Part shown: piece after piece, positions 9,154 through 18,444 of the stretch
Numbering within the stretch: position 1 is the stretch's first letter
How the letters are laid out: each line of letters starts with the position of its first letter
NCBI GenBank assembly: GCA_033763935.1
Contig: JANRJO010000101.1
Location: forward strand, 62,001-126,000
Source: DALYJJ01 sp033763935
GTDB taxonomy: Bacteria > Acidobacteriota > Terriglobia > Bryobacterales > Bryobacteraceae
Direction of reading: 5' to 3'
DNA: 64,000 bases
Translations under genes and position numbers: made by a program
The notes under the pieces: generated by a model
Told to the model about the DNA's origin: nothing
Seen by the model: the letters and a program-made list of their open reading frames with translations, nothing else
Database searches by the model: none

Positions 9154-10256
9154 CTCTGCTGCTCGCATTGCTGCTCGCCGCACCGCCGCCCCCGGCCGCG
9201 AAGCCCCCCGCTGCTCCCTTCGCTACCGTTGCTGCCGAAGCCGCGGCGGCGCGCGAGGCAGATCGCATTGATGACGCCCTCCGTCTCTACCGCCGCGCGG
9301 TGACGGTGAAGCCCGGCTGGCAGGAAGGCTGGTGGTACCTCGGCACCCTCTACTACGGCAAGGACCAGTATCCGCAGTGCCGTGACGCCTTCCGCCGCTT
9401 TGTGGCCATCGAAGCACGCATGTCTCCTGCCTGGGCCATGCTCGGCCTGTGTGAGTTTCAGACGAAGGAATTCGCGCGCGCGCTCGAACGCCTGGAGAAG
9501 GCCACTACTCTTGGTCTCCCCGAGGGCGAGCAGCTGACCGGCGTCGCCCAATACCACCATGCGCTATTGCTCACCAAAGCCGGCAATTTCGAACGAGCGC
9601 TGCTGATCCTCACCCTCATCGCGCGGAAGAGCACCGCCGCCAGCCCGGAGGTGGTGGCGCTGGCGGGCATCGCCTCCCTGAGGAAGCCGATCTTCCCGCA
9701 CGAACTGGCTGAGGGAGACCGCGAACTCGCGCTCCGCCTCGGCCGCGCCGTCATCACCGCCGCCGAACGCAAGCAGGCCGAAGCCCGGCGGCAGTTCGAG
9801 GAAGTCCTTGCCGATTATCCGGCCGCGCCCCACGTCCACTACCTCTTCGGCGCATTTTTGCTCTCGAGTGAACCCGACCGCGGCATCGCCGAGCTCCGGA
9901 AGGAGATCGAAATCAGCCCCGACCACCTGCCGGCCTTGGTCAGCCTCTCCATGGAGTATCTGAAACGCGGGGAACCCGCCTCGGCCCGGCCGTTCGCCGA
10001 GCGCGCGGCGAAACAATCCCCCGGCAATTTCGCCGCGCGGACGGCGTTCGGCCGCGCTTTGATCGAAAGCGGCGATCTCTCCCCGGGCATCGCCGAGTTG
10101 GAAGCGGCCGTCAAACTGGCGCCCGACAGCCCCCAAGTTCGTATCGCCCTCGCCTCCGCTTACGCGAAGGCCGGCCGCAAGGAAGAAGCCGCGCGTGAAC
10201 GCGCCGAGTTCGCCCGGCTCCGCAAGTTATTGGATTCGGCGGAATCTCAGAAGTGA
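9150..10256 (+). CDS. Exported TPR-repeat protein
   Basis: 368 residues from a GTG that overlaps the previous stop (GTGA), pointing to translational coupling. A short hydrophobic signal (MTLLLALLLAAPPPPAA) is followed by a Pro/Ala linker and then TPR units: DDALRLYRRAVTVKPGWQEG near the start and ARPFAERAAKQSPGNFAARTA towards the end. It is a diverged paralogue or partner of the preceding TPR protein. Seven bases separate it from the first VWFA protein, so it is probably in the same transcript. Confidence 0.78.
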   Translation: MTLLLALLLAAPPPPAAKPPAAPFATVAAEAAAAREADRIDDALRLYRRAVTVKPGWQEGWWYLGTLYYGKDQYPQCRDAFRRFVAIEARMSPAWAMLGLCEFQTKEFARALERLEKATTLGLPEGEQLTGVAQYHHALLLTKAGNFERALLILTLIARKSTAASPEVVALAGIASLRKPIFPHELAEGDRELALRLGRAVITAAERKQAEARRQFEEVLADYPAAPHVHYLFGAFLLSSEPDRGIAELRKEIEISPDHLPALVSLSMEYLKRGEPASARPFAERAAKQSPGNFAARTAFGRALIESGDLSPGIAELEAAVKLAPDSPQVRIALASAYAKAGRKEEAARERAEFARLRKLLDSAESQK

Positions 10257-10263
10257 GGTCGCG

Positions 10264-12474
10264 ATGAGACGTTCTCCATTTCTTCTCGTTCTACTAACCA
10301 TGGCGGTTGCCGCCCTCGCGCAGCAGCCCGCCCCGGCCCCGGCAAAGCCTGCCGAGGAAGTGCCTACCATTCGCACCACGGTTGATGAAGTCCTGCTCGA
10401 CGTCGTCGTTCGCGACAAGAAGGGCAAGCCCGTTAAGGATCTGAAGCCCGAGGACCTCGAAATCGTCGACAACGGCGCACCGCAGCAGATCAAGAGCTTC
10501 CGCATCATCGAGGGCAGGGAAGCCATTGAGAAAGGCGCACGTACGCAACTTGACCCATTGCGCCAGGTTCGTCTCGTCACCCTCGTTTTTGAGCGCCTTG
10601 GCGAAGACCCGCGGCGCCTCGCCCGGCAGGCCGCCATGGACCTCATCAAGGGCGAGATCGGCCAGAACGTCTTCTATGCGGTCGTGGTCATTGACCAGCA
10701 GCTCTTCGTCCTCCAGGAGTTCACCCGCGACCGCGACAAGCTCAAGAAAGCCGTGGAGACGGCCACCAGCGGGCAGATCTCGCTTTACGCAGGCTTGTCC
10801 AGTCAGGTGAAAGCACAACTGCGCCAGGCTGCGATCGCGTCCGGCGCGCAGGGAGCGCTGGTCACCTCACAAAGCGACGCCTCCGCCCGGCCCTCCAGCG
10901 CCATTCCCCTTCAGCCAGGGCAGGCCGCGCCCGCTCTCGCCGGTTCCGGACCCGCCGCCGGCGGGCAGGACTTCGTTACCGCCAAACTCGCCCAGGTGAT
11001 GCTCGACATGTCGCGGATGGAAGCCAGCTTCTCCGCCCAGGAAGGCACCCGGACATCCATCATGGCCCTGCTCTCGCTCGTCCGCGGCCAGTACCAGATG
11101 CCGGGCCGCAAGACGATCCTCTACTTCTCGCAGGGCATGTGGGTGCCGCAAAACCTCGATGAAGCATTTCGCGCCATCCTCTCCACTGCCAACCGCGGCA
11201 ACGTTACCTTCTATGCCGTCGATACCCGCGGCGTGATGACGTGGGCGCAGAACCAGTCCACCGCGAACCAGCTTTCCGAGGCGTTGCGCGAGTCGGCTGA
11301 GACCTCCCAGGGCGAGCAGGGCCGCGCCGTCACCTTCGGCCAGGCAAAGGCCGCCGACACCGCCGAGAATGCCATGCGCAACAACGTCCAGCTCTATTTG
11401 CGTGAGCTTTCCGATTCCACGGGAGGATTCCTGATAGGCGATACCAACGACTTCCGCAAGCCCGTGCAGCAGGTGGCCGAAGAGGTCAACGCATACTACG
11501 AGATCGCTTACAACCCGGGCATCGAGAACTACGACGGCCGCTTCCGCAAGACGGAAGTGAGGCTGAAGAACGCCAACTACGTCGTTCATTCCCGCAACGG
11601 CTACTTCGCGCTTCCTCCCGATGTGCGCGCCAGCGGCATGTTGCCGTATGAAGTGCCGCTGCTCAAGGCGTTGAGCGCCAGCCCCCTGCCCAAGGAGATG
11701 GAATTCCGCTCCTCGGCTGTCCGCTTCCAGCCCAGCCCCCAGGGCGCCAGGGCCTCCGTGCTGGTCGAAGTCCCTCTGGGCAATCTCACGTACACCGAAG
11801 ACCCAACGGCGAAGACCTTCAAGGGCCGCCTCTCAATGGTGGCGCTCCTCAAGAACGACAAGGGCGAAGTGCTCCAGAAGTTCAGCCGCGACCTGCCGCT
11901 CGCCATTCCTGCGGACAAGATCGAACCGATGAAGCAGTCGAACTTCATCTACAGGGAGGAGTTCGAAGTCGGTCCGGGCCGCTACTTCCTGGAGACCGCC
12001 GTCATTGACCAGGAGACGAAAAAGGTGGCCGCCAAGCGCGCCAGTTTCAACATCGCCGCGAAGCAAAAGGGGGTCTCCCTCAGCAACATCACCCTGGTCC
12101 GCACCTACCAGCCCAAGGCGCAGGGCCTCGATCCCGCCGATCCCTTCCAGTTCCAGGGCGGCCGCATCACGCCGACGCTGAACTCCACCGTGAAAGCCGT
12201 GAAGGGCGCCCTGCTCGCCATGTTCTTCGTCGTTTACCCTGACGCCGCCATCGCCGAGAAACCGCACGTCACCATCGAGTACATCAAGGACGGCCAGGTA
12301 ATCGGCAAGGGCGACATCGACCTTCCGCCCGCCGACGCCCAGGGGCGCATTCCCTACGTCATGTCATCGCCGGCGGAGAATTTGCCTCCCGGGTCATATG
12401 AAATCCGGGCCGTCGTCAAGCAGGGCGATACCGTCGCGGAGGACCGTGCCTTCGTCACTGTGGAAGCGCAGTAA
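10264..12474 (+). CDS. VWFA-related acidobacterial domain protein, paralogue 1
   Basis: 736 residues from ATG 10264 with a signal peptide (MRRSPFLLVLLTMAVAALAQ). The N-terminal motif IRTTVDEVLLDVVVRDKKGK followed by LKPEDLEIVDNGAPQ is the hallmark of TIGR03436 proteins. A von Willebrand A-like domain follows (about 95-400; GRKTILYFSQGMWVP, NRGNVTFYAVDTRGV), and the C-terminal half is beta-rich. The usual MIDAS metal motif DxSxS is absent: the equivalent strand reads LVFERLGEDPRR, so metal-dependent ligand binding is doubtful. It heads three tandem paralogues (with 12446 and 14589). Function is unknown; an extracytoplasmic adhesion or assembly role is a guess. Confidence 0.82.
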   Translation: MRRSPFLLVLLTMAVAALAQQPAPAPAKPAEEVPTIRTTVDEVLLDVVVRDKKGKPVKDLKPEDLEIVDNGAPQQIKSFRIIEGREAIEKGARTQLDPLRQVRLVTLVFERLGEDPRRLARQAAMDLIKGEIGQNVFYAVVVIDQQLFVLQEFTRDRDKLKKAVETATSGQISLYAGLSSQVKAQLRQAAIASGAQGALVTSQSDASARPSSAIPLQPGQAAPALAGSGPAAGGQDFVTAKLAQVMLDMSRMEASFSAQEGTRTSIMALLSLVRGQYQMPGRKTILYFSQGMWVPQNLDEAFRAILSTANRGNVTFYAVDTRGVMTWAQNQSTANQLSEALRESAETSQGEQGRAVTFGQAKAADTAENAMRNNVQLYLRELSDSTGGFLIGDTNDFRKPVQQVAEEVNAYYEIAYNPGIENYDGRFRKTEVRLKNANYVVHSRNGYFALPPDVRASGMLPYEVPLLKALSASPLPKEMEFRSSAVRFQPSPQGARASVLVEVPLGNLTYTEDPTAKTFKGRLSMVALLKNDKGEVLQKFSRDLPLAIPADKIEPMKQSNFIYREEFEVGPGRYFLETAVIDQETKKVAAKRASFNIAAKQKGVSLSNITLVRTYQPKAQGLDPADPFQFQGGRITPTLNSTVKAVKGALLAMFFVVYPDAAIAEKPHVTIEYIKDGQVIGKGDIDLPPADAQGRIPYVMSSPAENLPPGSYEIRAVVKQGDTVAEDRAFVTVEAQ

Positions 12475-14584
12475 TCTGTTTCTGGCCGCGTGTGCGGCGC
12501 TCCTTGCCCAGGAGCAGCCGCTCATTCGGACCGGAACACAGGAGATCCTCGTCGACGCCGTGGTGCGCGATAAGCGCGGACGCATCGTGCACGGTCTCTC
12601 GCAGGACGCCTTCGTCGTCACTGAGGACGGCGTCCCGCAGCCCATCACCTCCTGGCGCGAAGTCCGCGTCCGCCGCGAAACGGCGGCCCCCAACCCGGAA
12701 GACGTGCGCGCGAAGTCCGGCCAGCAACAGCAAGGCGCCAATATTCGCCTCACGGGCCAGCCGCGCTTCGTGTCCCTCATCTTCGAGCGCCTCGGCCCGG
12801 ACGGCCGCCGCCTGGCGAAGCAGGCTGCCCTCGATTTCCTCGACACGGACATGGGGGAGAACGTCTACTACGGCGTCTTCGTCATCCAGCGCCGGTTCCA
12901 TATCCTGCAGCGCTACACGAACGATCGCGCCGCTCTCAAGCGTGCGGTTGAACGGGCCACCAGCATGGCCCCCACCGATGTCGCCAACGACAACTATGCC
13001 CTCGACCGTATGGCACAGGCCGTGGGAGGCAGCGCCGGTGCGGGCGAGGCAGCCACGAATCAGGCCGCCGCAGGCGGCGCGCCGCCCCAGGTGAACGGCG
13101 GCGCCATGGCCGACGAACAGGCGCAGCGCATGGTGGAGAATGCCAGCGTGTTTGCTTCCATGCTGACTCGCGACGAGGTGGGACACACCGCCATCGTTTC
13201 CCTCTGGGCCATCGTCAGCGAAATGGCCAAGGTGGAAGGCCGTAAGTCGATCCTCTATTTCTGTGAAGGCATGTACTTCCCGGAGAGCACCGTTCGCAAG
13301 AAAGACGCCATGATTAGCGCCGCGAACCGGGCCAACGTCAGCATCTACGTCGTGGATGCGCGCGGCTTGACCGTCTCGAGTGACCAGACGGCGGCGAACA
13401 AAATGCTCGAGCAGGCGGCCGCGCTCTCCCGGCGGTCGCGCAACGTCGAAACGCAATCGGCCGACCTCCGCGCCTTCGATGTCTCCGAGAACTCCACCCG
13501 CGCCAATCTCCAGATGGCGATGCGCGAGGTGGCCGAGAGCACCGGCGGCTCCCTCATCGCCAACACCAACGATTTCCGCCCCTCCCTTCGCCGCCTGAGC
13601 GAAGAATTTAACACCTACTACGAGCTCGTCTACCGCCCCACCAACCCCGCCTACGACGGCCGCTTCCGCGCCATCAAGGTCGAAGTCAAACAGCCCGAGC
13701 TCACCGTCCAGGCCCGCAGCGGTTACTTTGCCCTGCCGCCCATGAAGGACCAGATCGTCTTCCCTTATGAGATGCCGCTGCTCCTGGCGTTGGGACAGCC
13801 ATCGCTGCCGAGGACCATGGAGATCCGCTCCAACGTCATCCCCTATCAGTTCCGCGACGGCCTGCAGCAGGCCGCCCTGGTCTTTGACCTGCCGCTACGC
13901 GAGATTACGTTCACCCGGGAGCCGCAGGGCAAACTCTACCGGACTCACATCACCGTGCTTGCCTTGGTAAAGGACGAGCGGGGAGAAGTGGTCACGAAGA
14001 TCTCCCGTGACGTCCCGCTCAATGAGCCGGCGGAACGAGTGGAACAGTTCAGGCAGGGCCGCTTCATCGTCTCCCGCCCCTTCGCCGTGGCGCCCGGCCG
14101 CTACACGGTGGAGGCAGCCGCCATGGACCATGAGTCGGGCAAGGTCTCCGCGCGCAAAGGAATCTTCGTGGTGCCGGCGGCGAAGTCGGTACCGCTGCTC
14201 AGCGGCTTGACGCTGCTGCGGACGCTCGATAAACCCGCCGAGTTGCGCGATCCCGGCGACCCCTTTCATCTCAAACAGGGCCGCGTCGTCCCGACCCTCC
14301 AAACGCAGGTGCGCGGCGGCAAGGGAAGCGTCCTCTCCGTCTTCTTCTCCCTGTATCCGCAGCCCGAGGCCCCGGCGCCGCGCCTGATCCTCGACTTGCT
14401 TCGCGACGGTAAAGTGCTCGGAAGAAGTGAGCCTCCCCTGCCCGCGCCCGACGAACGCGGCGCCGTGCCTTACATCGCGCACACGCCCCTCGACACCGTG
14501 GAGCCCGGCCAGTATGAGTTCCGCGTAACCCTTGTCCAAGGCGAACAGATTGGGCAGCAAACGTTGCCCATCGTCATCGAATGA
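12446..14584 (+). CDS. VWFA-related acidobacterial domain protein, paralogue 2
   Basis: 712 residues if translation begins at GTG 12446, which overlaps the upstream gene by 29 bases, follows GGAGGA closely and gives a signal-like N-terminus (LFLAACAALLAQ). The order is as in its neighbours: IRTGTQEILVDAVVRDKRGR, an insert, a VWA-like fold with SILYFCEGMYFPE, then STGGSLIANTNDFRPSLRRL and a beta-rich C-terminus. MIDAS residues are again missing (LIFERLGPDGRR). A Gly/Ala-rich loop near residue 200 differs in length from the paralogues. The start is the least certain part. Confidence 0.8.
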   Translation: MPSSLWKRSNLFLAACAALLAQEQPLIRTGTQEILVDAVVRDKRGRIVHGLSQDAFVVTEDGVPQPITSWREVRVRRETAAPNPEDVRAKSGQQQQGANIRLTGQPRFVSLIFERLGPDGRRLAKQAALDFLDTDMGENVYYGVFVIQRRFHILQRYTNDRAALKRAVERATSMAPTDVANDNYALDRMAQAVGGSAGAGEAATNQAAAGGAPPQVNGGAMADEQAQRMVENASVFASMLTRDEVGHTAIVSLWAIVSEMAKVEGRKSILYFCEGMYFPESTVRKKDAMISAANRANVSIYVVDARGLTVSSDQTAANKMLEQAAALSRRSRNVETQSADLRAFDVSENSTRANLQMAMREVAESTGGSLIANTNDFRPSLRRLSEEFNTYYELVYRPTNPAYDGRFRAIKVEVKQPELTVQARSGYFALPPMKDQIVFPYEMPLLLALGQPSLPRTMEIRSNVIPYQFRDGLQQAALVFDLPLREITFTREPQGKLYRTHITVLALVKDERGEVVTKISRDVPLNEPAERVEQFRQGRFIVSRPFAVAPGRYTVEAAAMDHESGKVSARKGIFVVPAAKSVPLLSGLTLLRTLDKPAELRDPGDPFHLKQGRVVPTLQTQVRGGKGSVLSVFFSLYPQPEAPAPRLILDLLRDGKVLGRSEPPLPAPDERGAVPYIAHTPLDTVEPGQYEFRVTLVQGEQIGQQTLPIVIE

Positions 14585-14588
14585 AGTC

Positions 14589-16754
14589 ATGAGACCTGCC
14601 GTCGCTCTTGCCCTCTTCATCGCCGCCGCCCCGGCGGCATGGCCGCAGCAGGCGCCCACCATTCGCGCAGACGCGAACGAGATCCTGGTGGACGTGGTTG
14701 TCCGCGACCGCAAGGGCAAGCTCGTCCGCGGGCTGAAGCAGAGCGACTTCACCGTACTCGAGGCCGGTGTTCCTCAAACCGTCACCTCGCTGCGCGAGCT
14801 GCGGGGACCGTCGGCGGTCGACGCCGAGCCCGGCGCGCAGCCGGCCGCCGAGGAGGTCAAGGTCCAGGGCACCATCGCCGATTCCGCCACCATGCGTGTC
14901 AATCGCCAGATCCGCCTGGTGTCGATGGTCTTCGAGCGCCTGGGCCAGGACGGCCGCCGCCTGGCCCGTGAAGCCGCGCTTGAGTTCCTGGAGCGGGACT
15001 ACGGCCCCAACGTCTACTACGCCGTGATCTCGGTCGATCAGGGCTTCCGCATCCTGCAGTCGTACACGAACGACCGTGAGAAGCTGCGCGCCGTGATCGA
15101 CAAGTTCGGCACCATGGCGCCGACGGACTTCGCCAACGAGTTCACCGCCGGCAGCGTCAACGAAGGCGGCGCCGCGCGCCTGACGAACGCCGTCGTGTCG
15201 GCTTTGAACACCGGCAATGCATCGTCGACCGTCAATGCCTCCTTCGCGAATAGCCCGCAGGTGGATCTGGCCGCATTCTCCACGCAGCAGATGGCTCGCT
15301 CCGAGGCCAACATGCGCGAGTTCGCCCTTATGCTCACGCGAGACCAGCTCGGCAAGATCAGCGTGTTCTCGCTGTGGGCCGTGATTGACTCCCTCGCAAA
15401 GCTGCCCGGGCGCAAGAGCGTGCTCTATTTCAGCGAAGGCATGGTGCTGCCAAACGGCGTGTGGGACCAGTTCCGAGGCCTGATCAACGCGGCCAACCGC
15501 GCGAATGTCACCGTCTACGCCATCGACGCGCGCGGCCTTTCTCCCCAGAGCGAAACCGCGCCCGCCACCGCCATGATGGCCGCGGCCGCCGCTCGCAGCG
15601 CGAATTACCAACTCTTCGAAGATGCCCTGCTCGACGAGCGTTTCCAGATGCGCACCGCCGACATGACTCTCGATTCCATTCGCGCCAATGCCCAGCAGGC
15701 GCTCCGCGAACTGGCGGAAAGCACCGGCGGCTACCTGCTCGCCAATCAGAATGACTTCCGCCCCGTGATTCGAAAGCTGAGCGAAGAGTTCCACTCCTAC
15801 TACGAACTCACCTACCGGCCTGCGAATACCCTCTACGACGGCAAGTTCCGCCCCATCGAAGTGCGCCTGAACCGGAAGGACGTCGTCGTGCAGGCCCGCG
15901 ACGGATACTACGCTTTGCCCGCCATCGAAGGGCAGATGGTCTTCCCCTATGAGGTGCCGCTGCTCAAGGCGCTCAGCCGTTCCACCCCGCCCGCCGATCT
16001 CGCCTTCCGCTCCGCGATACTGCCGTTCACGTTTGAGAACGGAGTGCAACGCGCTTCGCTCGTCTTTGATCTGCCGCTCGCCGATGTGGCGTTCACGAAA
16101 CTGGACGAGACCCGCACCCGCACCAATCTCTCCGTCCTTGCCCTGGTGAAGGACGAGGCCGGCCACGTCGTGTCGAAGGTCTCGCGCAACGTCCCTCTGG
16201 AGCAGCCGCTCGAGAAGGTGGAGGGCTTCCGGAAGGGCCGCTTCATCGTCACCCGGCCGCTCGAACTGCCCCCGGGCCGCTACACCCTGGAGACGGTCGC
16301 CGCCGACCACGAGGGCAACCGCTTCGGTGTGCGGCGCGCCGTCCACGTCGTCGCGTCTCCCGCCGAGGGCCCGCGTTTGAGCGGTCTTGCCCTCCTCCGC
16401 CGCGTCGAGCCCATGTCGTCCGACCCCGACCCCGCCGACCCGCTCCACATGCGAGGCGCCCGCATCGTGCCGACACTCGACGAAACCGTCACCGCCGGTC
16501 CCAACACCATGGTCTCCATCTACCTGATCGCCTCCCCGAACGGTCTCGACGACGACCCGGAGCTCTACATCGACATCCTGCGCGACGGCAAGCTCATGCG
16601 CCGCGACAAGATGCCGATTGAGAGGAGTTCCGTCGTGCCCTACATCGCTCGAACCCCCATCCAGGGCTTCGCTCCTGGCAGGTACGAACTGCGCGCCACG
16701 CTGGTGCAGGGAAGCCGGGCGGCCCAACGCAGCATCCCTGTTACCATTGAATGA
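14589..16754 (+). CDS. VWFA-related acidobacterial domain protein, paralogue 3
   Basis: 721 residues from ATG 14589, four bases after the previous stop. A signal peptide (MRPAVALALFIAAAPAAWPQ) precedes IRADANEILVDVVVRDRKGK and the VWA-like region (SVLYFSEGMVLPNG, ANVTVYAIDARGL). It is clearly homologous to the two preceding proteins over its full length, so the three arose by tandem duplication. As in them, the MIDAS motif is replaced by MVFERLGQDGRR. The next gene starts 4 bases after its stop, suggesting one transcript. Confidence 0.82.
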   Translation: MRPAVALALFIAAAPAAWPQQAPTIRADANEILVDVVVRDRKGKLVRGLKQSDFTVLEAGVPQTVTSLRELRGPSAVDAEPGAQPAAEEVKVQGTIADSATMRVNRQIRLVSMVFERLGQDGRRLAREAALEFLERDYGPNVYYAVISVDQGFRILQSYTNDREKLRAVIDKFGTMAPTDFANEFTAGSVNEGGAARLTNAVVSALNTGNASSTVNASFANSPQVDLAAFSTQQMARSEANMREFALMLTRDQLGKISVFSLWAVIDSLAKLPGRKSVLYFSEGMVLPNGVWDQFRGLINAANRANVTVYAIDARGLSPQSETAPATAMMAAAAARSANYQLFEDALLDERFQMRTADMTLDSIRANAQQALRELAESTGGYLLANQNDFRPVIRKLSEEFHSYYELTYRPANTLYDGKFRPIEVRLNRKDVVVQARDGYYALPAIEGQMVFPYEVPLLKALSRSTPPADLAFRSAILPFTFENGVQRASLVFDLPLADVAFTKLDETRTRTNLSVLALVKDEAGHVVSKVSRNVPLEQPLEKVEGFRKGRFIVTRPLELPPGRYTLETVAADHEGNRFGVRRAVHVVASPAEGPRLSGLALLRRVEPMSSDPDPADPLHMRGARIVPTLDETVTAGPNTMVSIYLIASPNGLDDDPELYIDILRDGKLMRRDKMPIERSSVVPYIARTPIQGFAPGRYELRATLVQGSRAAQRSIPVTIE

Positions 16755-16758
16755 AGCT

Positions 16759-18444
16759 ATGCGCCTGAGCCGCCGTAGGCTCCTCTCCCTCGCGGGAGCA
16801 GCCTCGTTACCGCCGTACCTCCGCGGCAACCCCACCCCCGGGAAAGCCCTCTTCGAAGAGGTTCCGCCGTCCTCGAGTAAGATCACCTGGGTCCACGACA
16901 ACGCCATGTCGGCGGATCGGTTTCTGCCGGAGACGCTGCCGCCCGGAGTCGCCTTCCTCGACTACGACAACGACGGCTGGATGGACATCTTCCTGGTCAA
17001 CTCCGGCCCCTGCGATTTCTTCAAACCCACCAAGCCGCTTCGCAACGCACTCTATAAGAACAACCGCGACGGCACGTTCACCGACGTGAGCGAAAAGGCC
17101 GGCGTCGCCGTGCCCAACGCCTTCGGCATGGGCGCCGCCGTCGGCGACTTCGACAACGACGGCTTCCCGGACATCTTCGTCACCGCCTACGGCCGCCCCA
17201 CCCTCTACAAGAACAACGGCGATGGCACCTTCGCTGACATCACCGTGAAAGCCGGCCTCACCGAGCCGCTCTGGACCACCAGCGCCGTCTGGTTCGACTA
17301 CGACAACGACGGTAAGTTGGACCTCTTCCTCTGTAGCTTCGTGAGCTACCGGCCCGACGAACGTTTCGCCTGCGGCGACAACAAAATGGGCCGCAAGTAT
17401 TACTGCATTCCGCGCGTCTTCAAACCCACGCCCAGCTATCTCTATCACAACAACGGTGACGGCACCTTCAAGCTGGTGAGCAAAGGAACGGAGATCGAGA
17501 AGGCGCTCGGCAAGGCCCTCGGCGTGGTCGCTACCGACATCAACAACGATGGCCTGATGGACCTGTTCGTCGCCAACGACACCGTTCAGAACTTCCTCTT
17601 CGTCAATCGCGGAAAGGGGAACTGGGAAGAGCTCGCCCTCGCCGCTGAGGTCGCCTTCAGCGAAAGCGGCCAGGCCCGCTCCGGCATGGGCGTCGACGCC
17701 GCCGACGTCAACGGCGACGGCTTCGCCGACCTCTTCGTCGCCAACGTCGATCAGGAGATGTTCTCCCTCTACCAGAACGACAAGGACGAAACGTTCACCG
17801 ATACCGCGCACAAACACACCGTGGCGCAGAGCACGCGTCTCCTCTCCGGGTGGGGATTGAAGTTCTTCGACTACGACAACGACGGCCGAACGGACCTCAT
17901 CCTGGCGAACGGTCACCCGGACGACATGATCGAGCAGTACTCACAGCAGGTGCGCTACAAGGAGCCGCTGCTGCTGTTTCACCAGGAGGCCGACGGCCGA
18001 ATGAAGAACGTGAGCGCCCAAGCCGGCCCCGCCTTCACGAAGTCCTACCCCGCGCGCGGACTTGCCGTCGGTGACTTCGACAACGACGGTCGCCTCGACG
18101 TTCTGGTGGGAAACTGCGGCGAAGCGCCTCTCCTGCTGCGCAACACAGCCGGCGCCGGGAATCACTGGATCGGTTTGAAACTGCAGGGAACCACCGCGAA
18201 TCGCGACGCCGTGGGCGCATGGATCACCTGGTCGGCGGGTGGCGTCAAGCGAACCCGGCTCCGGACCAACGGCGGCAGCTACCTCTCGTCTCATGACCCA
18301 CGCGAGGTCCTCGGAATCGGCGCCGCGCCGAAGGTGGACTGGGTCGAGATCAAGTGGCCCGGCCCTTCGAAGCGCGTAGACCGCCTCGACAACCCGCCCG
18401 TCGACCGCTATGTGACGGTCGTCGAAGGCAAGGGAATCGTCTAG
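16759..18444 (+). CDS. CRTAC1/FG-GAP repeat protein with ASPIC-UnbV C-terminus, Tat-type export signal
   Basis: 561 residues from ATG 16759. The start MRLSRRRLLSLAGAASLPP has a twin-arginine motif followed by a hydrophobic stretch. The body is a seven-bladed propeller built of VCBS/FG-GAP repeats with calcium-binding loops such as DYDNDGWMDIF, DFDNDGFPDIF, DINNDGLMDLF and DVNGDGFADLF. The C-terminal 100 residues (LRTNGGSYLSSHDPREVLGI) are the ASPIC/UnbV domain. Such proteins are exported and probably bind protein or carbohydrate; in Acidobacteria they travel with TPR and VWFA genes, as here. The stop overlaps the convergent chemoreceptor stop. Confidence 0.88.
   Translation: MRLSRRRLLSLAGAASLPPYLRGNPTPGKALFEEVPPSSSKITWVHDNAMSADRFLPETLPPGVAFLDYDNDGWMDIFLVNSGPCDFFKPTKPLRNALYKNNRDGTFTDVSEKAGVAVPNAFGMGAAVGDFDNDGFPDIFVTAYGRPTLYKNNGDGTFADITVKAGLTEPLWTTSAVWFDYDNDGKLDLFLCSFVSYRPDERFACGDNKMGRKYYCIPRVFKPTPSYLYHNNGDGTFKLVSKGTEIEKALGKALGVVATDINNDGLMDLFVANDTVQNFLFVNRGKGNWEELALAAEVAFSESGQARSGMGVDAADVNGDGFADLFVANVDQEMFSLYQNDKDETFTDTAHKHTVAQSTRLLSGWGLKFFDYDNDGRTDLILANGHPDDMIEQYSQQVRYKEPLLLFHQEADGRMKNVSAQAGPAFTKSYPARGLAVGDFDNDGRLDVLVGNCGEAPLLLRNTAGAGNHWIGLKLQGTTANRDAVGAWITWSAGGVKRTRLRTNGGSYLSSHDPREVLGIGAAPKVDWVEIKWPGPSKRVDRLDNPPVDRYVTVVEGKGIV

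Noticed and set aside
14574..16907. A 777-codon open frame antisense to the third VWFA gene
   Set aside because: It mirrors codon bias of the real gene, has no domain and is Gly/Arg/His-rich.
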